From a virus, in the IMG/VR virus record IMGVR_UViG_3300043449_000845, positions 1-21,238 of that record: 21,238 nt of DNA; one strand, written 5' to 3'. Each line of letters begins with the position of its first letter. Position 1 is the first letter of the stretch. Positions 14,652-21,238 of this stretch are shown here, in pieces. Both the position numbers and the translations under genes were made by a program. The notes below the pieces were generated by a model. The model did no database searches. It was not told the DNA's origin and saw only the letters and a list, made by a program, of their open reading frames with translations.

Positions 14652-16877
14652 TTATTGGTTTTTTTGTTCTTTCAAAGCCTCCATGATGAGGTTGAAGTTC
14701 TGTTCCTGCTCTTTCTTGAGCATGTCGAGCTGAGTTTGTTGTTCCATTGTACGGTTCTTTAACTCTTCTCTTAACATCTGCAATTGACCTTTGTTCTCGG
14801 AACGAGCTCTGTCTACTTGAATTTGCTTCTCCGTGTCTCCCAAAATCTGTTGCTGGATGGCTTGTTGTTGCATAGCCATCTGCTGCTCTTGGGCTTGTTG
14901 CCCTTGAGCCGCCTTACGGTCCGTCAACGCTAAGAACTTCTTAACACTTTCCTTCGTATCTGGGTTGAACAACAGAACCATCGCCTCAGCGATGCTCAAG
15001 CTGTTCGCCTGGACGGCCGCACTGACGAGCTGTTCGAACTTCTGACGGTTGTTCATGATGTCGTCAGAATTGACCTTCACAAAGATGCCATAGTCCTGCA
15101 ATGGAATCTCATCGTCCACCTCCATGATGTCAATGCCGATCTGAGAAACAATCGGCTCGTACTGCTCCTTGAGGAACGGGAAGATAGTCTTGATGTAGTT
15201 CGCGTACTTCTGCAGCAGTTCGTTTTCAAAAATCTCAAAAGCCTTGTTCAAAGGCTGTGTTATCAAACTGCTCTGCATTACAGCCATTTGGCTCACACCA
15301 ACCAACGCATCGCCCTTCTGGAAACCCTGACGCGCATCGTTGATGCCAGAGATCTTGTCAATCTCCATGTCGATGTAGCTCGCTAGGTTCAGGTACAGGT
15401 TGATGGAATTGGAGATACCCGTGTCGATGCTTGGGAATGGATTACCCGCCGGAGGAACGCCCTCCTGGCCGCTACTCGTAAAGGCAATACCGGCCGTCTT
15501 CAAGTAGTACATGATGTCCTGCAACTGCAAGTTGTCCGGCTTGTAACGCAAGTCGTAGACAAATCCTTTACGGCCGGCAGAAGACATCTCCTGCTGCACC
15601 GTGTACATAATCAAGTCCTTGAACTCCTGCAACGCAGCCATCTCTTCCACCTTCGAAACGCTTCGGAAGTTGACGTACTGCGGGGAGATAATCGTGTAGC
15701 TGTACTCCGCCCTGACGGGGTTGTCCACGCTGTCCCTTACGATGTTGTTGGCTTCGCCCCACTCCTTGACAACGCTAGACCCCACCAAGGTGGCTTTCCG
15801 GATCGTCTCGATATTTCGCTCCTCAATCCTTCCACCAGCCTCTTTCTCTTTCTCGCTCAACTTGGGCTTCTCCCCTTTGCCGAGGATCTTTACGTGCTCA
15901 CCGCCATACTGGTCCACGGTGACCTTCGCTCTCACCTGTCGGATGTCTCGCCATTCGGCGTAAAACACCAAGCACATGAATTGATTGTTCACGGTGATGT
16001 AGGGCAGCAAGAAGTTGGTTCCGTTCTGCGAATAACCACCCCAGAGCCAAGAACCTTGGTCGTATCGGATGCTGTTAAGCTCCTCGAGCGTAAGCCCATA
16101 GGTATCGCAGATCTCCGTGACAGGGGCGTAGCGCCATTCGCCAATAAAGGCCGATGTGCTAAAGCTGTCGTCAAAGACGTACGGGTCCGCAATCACGTAC
16201 CTCGGGTCTACACGACGGATGTGCGGCTTACCATACTTCAGTTCGTGTTTCCCAATGGCCCGGCCGACAATCAAGATGTCTCGCCAAAAGGCGAGCCTCG
16301 TCTGCACGTACTTGTCTCGCTCCACCTCGTAGCGGAGAATCGAGTCCATGGTTCGCTCAATCGGCTCCTTGTAAGAGGACTTCATATACAACTCCAACTC
16401 CTCTTCGGAATACGGCATGAATGCCGGTTCCTTCATCTCCATGAGCTCCCCCGTAGGGTCAATCTGAGGCATTACCATGGCCATAATCTTCTCAGCCATA
16501 ATCTGAGCCTTCTTCTTCATCTTCCGCGACACTGCGTCGCGGTTTAGCGTCTTGCAGCTTACGTCCAACTTCTGGACCGCCACCTCTCCCTCCAACAAGT
16601 TAATCTTGTTGCGGATCTTGTTGTAGTTGATCCACAAGGCCGGTAGGCTCTTGCCATTGTAGTCTTTCTGCAGGAAGTCAAACTTCTTGGACAAGTCATA
16701 ATCTCCATTGTAGAAGTTCATGCTCTTGTCCATGGCGGTATAGAGGTTCGGGATGTACCCGTTGGCGACCGTTTGTCCCAAAATCGCCAGGATGGCGTTC
16801 TTGTGGTAATCCTCCCCTTTCTGGGAGTCTGGTACCCACATGTTGGGGAAAGTGGTCTGGATCGCTTCTGCGCTCAT
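14652..16877 (-). CDS. Portal protein, 741 aa, crAss-like type
   Basis: This protein forms the dodecameric ring at one capsid vertex through which DNA is packaged and ejected. Length and the segment MNFYNGDYDL followed by LPALWINYNKIRNKINLLEG (residues about 53-98) match the style of portals in crAss-like and related Bacteroidota phages. Residues about 198-225 (FWRDILIVGRAIGKHELKYG) and VDPRYVIADPYVFDDS follow the usual portal wing pattern. Residues about 505-540 (INDARQGFQKGDALVGVSQM) match the long helix/tunnel-loop region. The last 110 residues are a Gln/Lys/Glu-rich coiled coil (QQAQEQQMAMQQQAIQQQIL) that could reach into the capsid as a barrel. Its start overlaps the terminase stop as ATGA. 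A further frame on the other strand within this gene is an antisense shadow. Confidence 0.88.
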   Translation of the reverse strand: MSAEAIQTTFPNMWVPDSQKGEDYHKNAILAILGQTVANGYIPNLYTAMDKSMNFYNGDYDLSKKFDFLQKDYNGKSLPALWINYNKIRNKINLLEGEVAVQKLDVSCKTLNRDAVSRKMKKKAQIMAEKIMAMVMPQIDPTGELMEMKEPAFMPYSEEELELYMKSSYKEPIERTMDSILRYEVERDKYVQTRLAFWRDILIVGRAIGKHELKYGKPHIRRVDPRYVIADPYVFDDSFSTSAFIGEWRYAPVTEICDTYGLTLEELNSIRYDQGSWLWGGYSQNGTNFLLPYITVNNQFMCLVFYAEWRDIRQVRAKVTVDQYGGEHVKILGKGEKPKLSEKEKEAGGRIEERNIETIRKATLVGSSVVKEWGEANNIVRDSVDNPVRAEYSYTIISPQYVNFRSVSKVEEMAALQEFKDLIMYTVQQEMSSAGRKGFVYDLRYKPDNLQLQDIMYYLKTAGIAFTSSGQEGVPPAGNPFPSIDTGISNSINLYLNLASYIDMEIDKISGINDARQGFQKGDALVGVSQMAVMQSSLITQPLNKAFEIFENELLQKYANYIKTIFPFLKEQYEPIVSQIGIDIMEVDDEIPLQDYGIFVKVNSDDIMNNRQKFEQLVSAAVQANSLSIAEAMVLLFNPDTKESVKKFLALTDRKAAQGQQAQEQQMAMQQQAIQQQILGDTEKQIQVDRARSENKGQLQMLREELKNRTMEQQTQLDMLKKEQEQNFNLIMEALKEQKNQ

Positions 16878-18757
16878 TTACGTTCTAGTTTGCCCTCTTT
16901 GTTGGTGACGTACCCCAACCCAGCAAAAAGGTTGTCATCCGTCTTTTTTCTTAACAAACGGCTTTTAGATGCGGTTCGTAAGTTAATCAAAGTTAGACCC
17001 CATGCGTCAACGCGGTCATACTTCCGCTTCCGGTTCTCGGGGTTGTAATTCGCCAAATCCGCCAACAAGTCTCCAAAAAAGTACTGCTCGATGTTGTTCG
17101 AGATGTCGTCATCCAAGATGCCAATCATTTGGTCTTGAATCATTTCGTCCATGTAAACGCCGTACTCAACGCTGTTCCCGGGCCTGGCTAATTTGCCAAT
17201 CTTGGGTGGTTTTTTCGCCAAAAACCTAGTCAGCTCCCGGTCCTGGAAGTAGGCAATCATTCGGGCTCTGTTCCTTTCAATCAGCACCGTGCAAGGGTTC
17301 TTCTTGCTGTAGTACTCCAGAGCCAATGCGCATTGCTCGTACGCTTCGTTCATATCCTTTGGCTTCGCCGTGTACTGCAGGACAGCCCCCTGGCTGGCCG
17401 TTTCTTCATCCAAAGATAAACCCTTCGCAATAAAGAACGACAGGTCTGACCCTGACCCCTCCTTCTTGGCACCATCCGTAGGGTCACACCCTGCCGCATA
17501 CAGCACGTCGTCCTCCGGTTCCTCACGCATGATGATATCCCCGTCCTCCTTTGGGATGAAGACGACTTTGTCGTTGGACTTGCGAAAGACACCACGCTTG
17601 AGCAGTGGTGGATTTGTGTCCAAGAATCCCATCCGGTTATTGAGCAGCTCCACATCAAAAGGTGACTCCCCAACCTGGATGAACATCTCCTCGGGTTCCA
17701 ATGGGTACTGCACCACGAAGTCGTAGTAACGCTTCATGGACTGCTTTTTCTTCTTCTCACGTTCGCTGAGGATGTACTTGAGCCCTTCAATCACGTTCTC
17801 GTTACCAAAGTCCCCCTCAATCATAAAACCACTCCACCCTGCGGCAAAGTATCTCTTCAGGCCATAGCTCTCCGCGTTGTACCAGAAGTCCTTGAAGTCG
17901 TCCCCATTCTCCGCTGCATCTCCCGCTGTACCGGCAAGGATGGGTACGCCCTTCCTTGTGATACCATCGTCAGCCGCCAATGCAGGCTCCGTGTAGGACC
18001 AGTTCTGTTTCAACTGCCCAGGCAACCACTTGCCAGGCTCTTCGTACACCACCATACGCATACCGGCACCCTCAAAGGATGTCGGCTCCGGAGAACGCCC
18101 GAAGATGACTGAGTTCAGTCCCACCTTCTTGATGTTCCCATCCTTGTCGCGCACTTTCTTGGAAAGGTCCAGCCTGGACGCTGAGTTACCCGCCAGTGAC
18201 GTCGCCCGGAGGAAAGCCGGTAGGTTGTTGTAACCGGTCTTCAGGACGTCATTCATGAACTTCTTCATGTCCTCCTCGGTCTTGGACGTAAAGCCAATCT
18301 CCGAGTACGGGTTGTGAATTGCTGTGCAGTACATGGCGTTAGCCAGGCTGTACGACTTACCCCAACGTCTCCGTCCTCCCAAAATAACCCCCTTGCCGGT
18401 GTTGTCCTCGTACAAGTCAGAACCACCGTAGAGGCACGACTCAATCAAGTTGAAGAACTCGGCATTGCAACGCCGAAACTCCGGGGAGATAAGACCTCCG
18501 TTCTTGGATTTCATCTTCCAGAAGTAGGTGTACATGTACATCATCCCACAGATGCCGTTGTAGCCAAACCTAGTCCTTCGTATCTGCTCATGCTCCCACT
18601 TGGCTTGCTCCGTCTTGTTGGAGAAGCTCGGGATGATCATACGCTGAGGCTTGTACGTAGACATCTCCAAGGCACCAATCTTGTCAAGGTAGTGCTTGAC
18701 CCGATCGTTGACATCGTAAGCCTGGTTGTACAGAAAGTCAATAAGGCTCTGCTTCAT
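16874..18757 (-). CDS. terL: Terminase large subunit, 627 aa
   Basis: This is the DNA-packaging motor. The N-terminal ATPase shows a Walker A, GGRRRWGKS (residues 127-135), and a Walker B, MVVYEE (235-240), with the catalytic Glu at the end. A coupling motif, GTAGD, lies at 276-280. The C-terminal RNase H-like nuclease shows GCDPTDGA (423-430, metal-binding Asp425 and possibly Asp428), VLIERNR with Glu494, and YDRVDAWG (Asp581 and Asp584). All key residues are present, so the enzyme should be active in ATP-driven packaging and in cutting concatemers. It overlaps the upstream small gene and the downstream portal gene by 4 nt each (ATGA), giving coupled translation. There is no Shine-Dalgarno. 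Length is normal for a large terminase. Confidence 0.95.
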   Translation of the reverse strand: MKQSLIDFLYNQAYDVNDRVKHYLDKIGALEMSTYKPQRMIIPSFSNKTEQAKWEHEQIRRTRFGYNGICGMMYMYTYFWKMKSKNGGLISPEFRRCNAEFFNLIESCLYGGSDLYEDNTGKGVILGGRRRWGKSYSLANAMYCTAIHNPYSEIGFTSKTEEDMKKFMNDVLKTGYNNLPAFLRATSLAGNSASRLDLSKKVRDKDGNIKKVGLNSVIFGRSPEPTSFEGAGMRMVVYEEPGKWLPGQLKQNWSYTEPALAADDGITRKGVPILAGTAGDAAENGDDFKDFWYNAESYGLKRYFAAGWSGFMIEGDFGNENVIEGLKYILSEREKKKKQSMKRYYDFVVQYPLEPEEMFIQVGESPFDVELLNNRMGFLDTNPPLLKRGVFRKSNDKVVFIPKEDGDIIMREEPEDDVLYAAGCDPTDGAKKEGSGSDLSFFIAKGLSLDEETASQGAVLQYTAKPKDMNEAYEQCALALEYYSKKNPCTVLIERNRARMIAYFQDRELTRFLAKKPPKIGKLARPGNSVEYGVYMDEMIQDQMIGILDDDISNNIEQYFFGDLLADLANYNPENRKRKYDRVDAWGLTLINLRTASKSRLLRKKTDDNLFAGLGYVTNKEGKLERK

Positions 18758-19233
18758 GTGTGGAAGTCGTCAATTGCTGACATGCCACCCACTTCGCTGT
18801 CCTGTGGTTGCTCCATGTTCATCTCGTTATTGATGAGAAGCTCGATGGCCTTGCGTTGCTTGGTGAGGTCTATGAGCGAAGCGGAAAGCTTCTTGATCTC
18901 GTCAGCCTCTAAGCCGGCCGCATTCTTGAGTCGTTTACGAATCTCGGAGAGAGCCGCTTCCAAAGCTTCCAGTGACTCCCTTTCGGAGCCAATGCCCTGC
19001 ATCTCGTAGTACGCTTCGATGTACTTGTCCATCTTGTCCTTGCGGATGGACGCCACAGAGCCAATGGCTCGTTGGTAGCGTTCATCTGGACCTAGGTTCT
19101 TGTAGGGAGACTTCCAGTCTGCGTAGAGGGCTACGAACTTGAACTCGTCCGATGTGATGCCCTTGAACTGCGGAAGGATGGAAAGGTGAGGGTTGTCGTC
19201 AAAGACGTCTTCTTGACTTATCTTAAATAGCAT
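18754..19233 (-). CDS. Terminase small subunit candidate, 159 aa
   Basis: It lies directly before terL with an ATGA overlap, the usual place of the small terminase, which recognises the phage genome for packaging. Residues about 28-62 (DEFKFVALYADWKSPYKNLG, then ERYQRAIGSV) form a helical N-terminal unit of a type I recall next to terL in Bacteroidota phages. Residues about 84-135 are a long Lys/Glu/Leu helix (LEALEAALSEIRKRLKNAAG), likely an oligomerising coiled coil, followed by a flexible acidic tail. No clear helix-turn-helix can be read, so TerS is inferred from position, size and helical content. The start at 19233 lies only 8 bases after a hairpin and directly after TTATAGTGT. A leader that short would make the mRNA nearly leaderless if that element is a promoter. 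Confidence 0.75.
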   Translation of the reverse strand: MLFKISQEDVFDDNPHLSILPQFKGITSDEFKFVALYADWKSPYKNLGPDERYQRAIGSVASIRKDKMDKYIEAYYEMQGIGSERESLEALEAALSEIRKRLKNAAGLEADEIKKLSASLIDLTKQRKAIELLINNEMNMEQPQDSEVGGMSAIDDFHT

Positions 19234-19242
19234 ACACTATAA
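19234..19242 (-). promoter_or_regulatory. Candidate promoter element before the terminase operon
   Basis: The 9-mer TTATAGTGT directly abuts the ATG of the small terminase candidate and is identical to the one at 12031-12039. If it works as a -10 box, transcription would start at or just after the start codon. It could also be a post-transcriptional site or coincidence in an AT-rich gap. Confidence 0.25.
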
Positions 19243-19264
19243 ACCAAAGCAAAACGCTTTGGTT
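19242..19264 (-). terminator. Hairpin (9-bp stem) between the 250-aa gene and the terminase operon
   Basis: On the minus strand AACCAAAGC, loop GTTTT, GCTTTGGTT makes a perfect 9-bp stem. Only a short TTTA follows, so as an intrinsic terminator it would be weak. It lies after the duplicated gene end and 8 bases before the next start, so it could also act as an mRNA 3'-end stabiliser or a processing site. Confidence 0.5.
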
Positions 19265-19343
19265 CTTCAACTAGTAGTATAATCGTACTGAAAGCATTGC
19301 TTTTCTTCAACTAGTAGTATAATCGTACTTGGAGCATAGCTCC
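19263..19343 (-). repeat. 40-bp tandem duplication of the 3' end of the 250-aa gene, with hairpins
   Basis: Bases 19263-19289 and 19303-19329 are identical over 27 nt and exactly 40 apart. The left copy is intergenic and the right copy contains the last codons of the 250-residue gene. Each copy is joined to a 13-nt hairpin, at 19291-19303 (AAAGC-AAT-GCTTT on the minus strand) and 19331-19343 (GGAGC-TAT-GCTCC). The intergenic copy still reads KAMLSVRLYY-stop, against GAMLQVRLYY-stop in the gene. It therefore looks like the remnant of a related gene's end, not a random repeat. Confidence 0.9.
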
Positions 19344-20063
19344 TACAAGCAAACCATTAGTGAGGTCTGTACCATCGTACGACTCAATGGCGATGCGTGC
19401 ATCAGTGCTCCGGTATGCTTTAAACCACAATGCCGTCGTGATTGGGTCAATGTAGTTTCCGTTTTGCAATGTAATGTTCAAAGACCCATTGCTTGCTGGG
19501 AAAGCACCTGCGCCCTTGAGGGTTGTCGAAATGGACCCGAAAACCAAGTTGTATGTGCCTGTGGATACGTATGAGGCGCTAACGTTCTCGGAAATTTCGT
19601 TCTTGATTACAGTAACGGTTGGCGCTGTTGCTCCAGACTGAGTGAGTAGGCAAACAAACTCGGCATATCCTTTATCGGCAGCAGCTGCAGCACTAACAAT
19701 GGATGGCAGGGTCGTAGCAGTTGTGAAAACGATGGGAGCCGTTGCTGGCCAATTAAGCTCCACGCGCCTAACCGATGTGTCGTTGTATACTTGAGCCAGG
19801 TAGTCTTGGTTTACAAGCACTTCTTCTTTAGTCCAGAGAGCTCCATCGACCCGTGTCGGGGTTCCAATGGATACCAACCCAAAGCCTGACTTGACAGTCT
19901 CCAATGTGTTGTTCGCAATCCTAGAACTCCCGTCGCTGAGCACCAATAACGTCTTCGTGGTTTGCGTAGTATGCGCATAAACCACCTGGTTCTTGTTAAT
20001 GGCGCCAGCAGAGTCTGGTGCACCAGCCAATGTCTGAAACGAGAAGTTGAATAGTTGGCTCAT
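19311..20063 (-). CDS. Putative virion surface/fibre-like protein, 250 aa
   Basis: The protein is beta-type, rich in Thr, Ala, Ser, Val and Gly, with few charged residues and no Cys-rich or catalytic motif, as in capsid decoration or fibre proteins. The N-terminus has MSQLFNFSFQTLAGAPDSAG, and the middle has an Ala-rich stretch (SIVSAAAAADKGYAEFVCLL) followed by TVTVIKNEISENVSASYVST. The C-terminus ends LLVGAMLQVRLYY, and this end is duplicated below the stop codon. The gene follows the 236-residue gene with 6 bases between. No Shine-Dalgarno precedes its ATG (CTTAATCCAAC). I do not recognise the family. A head-fibre or decoration role is inference from composition and from location next to packaging genes; a tail-fibre part is an alternative. 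Confidence 0.75.
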   Translation of the reverse strand: MSQLFNFSFQTLAGAPDSAGAINKNQVVYAHTTQTTKTLLVLSDGSSRIANNTLETVKSGFGLVSIGTPTRVDGALWTKEEVLVNQDYLAQVYNDTSVRRVELNWPATAPIVFTTATTLPSIVSAAAAADKGYAEFVCLLTQSGATAPTVTVIKNEISENVSASYVSTGTYNLVFGSISTTLKGAGAFPASNGSLNITLQNGNYIDPITTALWFKAYRSTDARIAIESYDGTDLTNGLLVGAMLQVRLYY

Positions 20064-20069
20064 GTTGGA

Positions 20070-20780
20070 TTAAGGAAGAATAGTTGCAAGTGCCGTAGTG
20101 GTGGCCAAAACCAAGTTGTCAGGAGTGTCAAGGTAGACTTCGGTGATTACGCTTGCCACTGAAGCGTAAGCCGTATCGTTGGCAATGGTGCAGGCCGTCT
20201 TAACAAACTTGCGCCCAATTACGCATCCATTTGTTCCGGACGCATTGGTTAGTATCTGGCGATTGTTGATGAATCGCAAAGGAAAAGCAGCTGAAAGGTA
20301 TTTTACGGCACTTGCCCCCTGAGTGTTTGCCAAGGTAACGGGCGCATTTGTAATAGCAAACTCGTAGCACTTTCCGTTGAAAACATACTGGACGTTGGTT
20401 GCTCCAGTACCAGTTGCGGTTGTAAGGTAAGCGAGAGCGATGTTTTGAACATTGATGACGAAAGTACCCGTAGCCGTAGACACTCCGCTCACTGGAGCGT
20501 CGTACTTCCCAATGCCACTTACCGTAGAAGTAACAGTAATAAAGGCGGCTGTACCACCAGAGTTCCCTACAGCAACATCCGCAAAAGAGCCCGTAGTAAT
20601 CGTGGCAACACGTTCCGCTCCAACGGACTGGTCAAAGAACTCGACATATCTGTTGTCTCCCGTGCCAGCGTAGGCCCACTTGAAATCATCCGTGGAAATA
20701 GCGCACTCACGAAGCGTATTGCCCGTTAATGCTGTGCCGTTGTTATTTACTACCTCGGTAAAACGAATTGTACTTGCCAT
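20070..20780 (-). CDS. Putative virion structural protein, 236 aa
   Basis: The product is Thr/Ala/Val/Gly-rich and beta-type, and resembles the 250-residue neighbour in composition but not in readable sequence. Residues about 60-125 look like an immunoglobulin-like or jelly-roll unit (GGTAAFITVTSTVSGIG, then TGTFVINVQNIALAYLTT), followed by NVQYVFNGKCYEFAI near 131. The C-terminal third has the positively charged CVIGRKFVKTACTIANDTAY. No signal peptide or transmembrane segment is present. The start has an A-rich leader (AGAACTAACAAAACT), and a gap of about 46 bases separates it from the upstream gene. The pair with the 250-residue gene probably forms a two-gene unit for surface components. 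No known family is recognised. Confidence 0.72.
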   Translation of the reverse strand: MASTIRFTEVVNNNGTALTGNTLRECAISTDDFKWAYAGTGDNRYVEFFDQSVGAERVATITTGSFADVAVGNSGGTAAFITVTSTVSGIGKYDAPVSGVSTATGTFVINVQNIALAYLTTATGTGATNVQYVFNGKCYEFAITNAPVTLANTQGASAVKYLSAAFPLRFINNRQILTNASGTNGCVIGRKFVKTACTIANDTAYASVASVITEVYLDTPDNLVLATTTALATILP

Positions 20781-20826
20781 AGTTTTGTTAGTTCTGAAAC
20801 ATTAACAATACGGCCTTGGCGATGGT

Positions 20827-21165
20827 TCACTCCTCGTCTTCCCCGAAGACGTCATCAAAGCCATGGTCGATCTCAATGATCGCCCCAAGCATCGTGAGTA
20901 GCTTGTCGCAGAACTCCTCGTCCTCCCAATCAATCATCCCCCAGTAGCAAACCACGGGTCCATCCAACGTCTCCGTCTCAAAGACCTTCGTCTCGTCATC
21001 AAAAGACACAATCTCCGCGTACTGCACAATGCTGTACCGGTCGTCCGCATGGGGAACCACCTTGTGCGTAGCGCTCTCCCAATAGCCAGGTCCATCCGAC
21101 CCTTCGTCCAACCAGGAACGCCGATGGAACTCAAATCCGTAATGCTCCAAGATGTGCTCACTCAT
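20827..21165 (-). CDS. Small acidic protein of unknown function, 112 aa
   Basis: The product is rich in Asp, Glu, Tyr, Trp and His, for example EHYGFEFHRRSWLDEGSDGP near the N-terminus. A compact beta-like middle follows (YSIVQYAEIVSFDDETKVFE), then a strongly acidic C-terminus (DHGFDDVFGEDEE). It is unusual here in having a GGAGG 10 bases before the ATG, although those bases may just be codons of the upstream gene. The start overlaps the end of an upstream open frame by 8 nt (ATGAGTGA). Acidic mini-proteins of phages often bind host proteins or mimic DNA, but nothing here proves that. No known domain is recognised. Confidence 0.65.
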   Translation of the reverse strand: MSEHILEHYGFEFHRRSWLDEGSDGPGYWESATHKVVPHADDRYSIVQYAEIVSFDDETKVFETETLDGPVVCYWGMIDWEDEEFCDKLLTMLGAIIEIDHGFDDVFGEDEE

Positions 21166-21238
21166 GGTCTAAGATCCTCCGTTTGTAGTTGCTGCTCTCC
21201 AATAAAGCCCTGTAACGGCTCTCAAATACCGAAAAAGG
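21158..21238 (-). CDS. C-terminal 26 codons of an unknown upstream gene (runs off right edge)
   Basis: From base 21238 leftward one frame is open for 26 codons to a TGA at 21158 and encodes a helical, basic end (ESRYRALLESSNYKRRILDH). The 8-nt overlap with the next start (ATGAGTGA) fits the tight packing seen elsewhere. A second open frame ends at a TAG 5 bases before the ATG, so the choice of frame is uncertain. Confidence 0.4.
   Translation of the reverse strand, partial: PFSVFESRYRALLESSNYKRRILDHE

Noticed and set aside
15894-16547. Open frame of 217 codons on the plus strand inside the portal gene
   Set aside because: His/Leu/Arg/Val-rich antisense shadow of the portal coding sequence.
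18314-19009. Open frame of 231 codons on the plus strand across the terL/terS-candidate junction
   Set aside because: It spans the overlap of two clear minus-strand genes and has antisense composition.
19234-19310. CRISPR-like repeat array
   Set aside because: Only two copies, spacing explained by a 40-bp tandem duplication of a gene end, and no cas genes.
19263-19343. Diversity-generating retroelement template/variable repeat pair, suggested by a repeated gene 3' end with nearby hairpins
   Set aside because: The repeat is only 27-40 bp, the differences are not limited to adenines (T-to-C and C-to-A also occur), and no reverse transcriptase or accessory gene is visible in the window.

Overview
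The window is the virion-assembly part of a tailed-phage genome. Every gene I can support lies on the minus strand, so the phage map reads from the right edge to the left edge. The best match is a short-tailed phage of the crAss-like type, or a close relative, infecting a member of the Bacteroidota. Three things point there: the gene order (terminase, portal, acidic scaffold-like protein, major capsid protein, two small ring/adaptor proteins, a 1635-residue tail 'muzzle/stabilization' type protein, then a run of Ala/Gln/Gly-rich ejection proteins); the sequence style of portal, capsid and muzzle; and translation starts preceded by A-rich stretches instead of Shine-Dalgarno sequences, as is usual in Bacteroidota. 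The lineage call is recalled from family features and was not checked by a search.

Right part (21238 to 19311): the tail end of an unknown upstream gene, a small acidic protein of 112 residues, and two Thr/Ser/Ala/Gly-rich beta-type proteins (236 and 250 residues) that look like virion surface proteins. The gap below the 250-residue gene holds an exact 27-bp duplication of that gene's 3' end, with hairpins at 40-bp spacing.

Middle part (19233 to 12117): a terminase-small-subunit candidate, the large terminase ATPase/nuclease, the portal, a scaffold-like protein and the major capsid protein form one tightly packed operon (4-nt ATGA overlaps between the first three), which ends in a strong intrinsic terminator. 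A lone 264-residue gene follows with its own terminator, so it appears to be a single-gene transcription unit.

Left part (11124 to 1): two connector proteins and the giant muzzle-type protein are joined by 4-nt and 1-nt overlaps. They continue into a small glycine-zipper protein, two mid-size Gln/Ala-rich proteins and a very large protein that runs off the left edge (610 codons visible). These last four look like proteins packed in the virion or tail and ejected with the DNA.

Together the genes would package DNA (TerS candidate, TerL) through the portal into a capsid built on a scaffold, close the vertex with ring proteins, attach the muzzle and load ejection proteins. I see no tRNA, CRISPR array, integrase, reverse transcriptase, lysis or replication gene. 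No stretch above 300 bases lacks a gene. The longest gaps are 12016-12116, 11125-11220 and 19234-19310.
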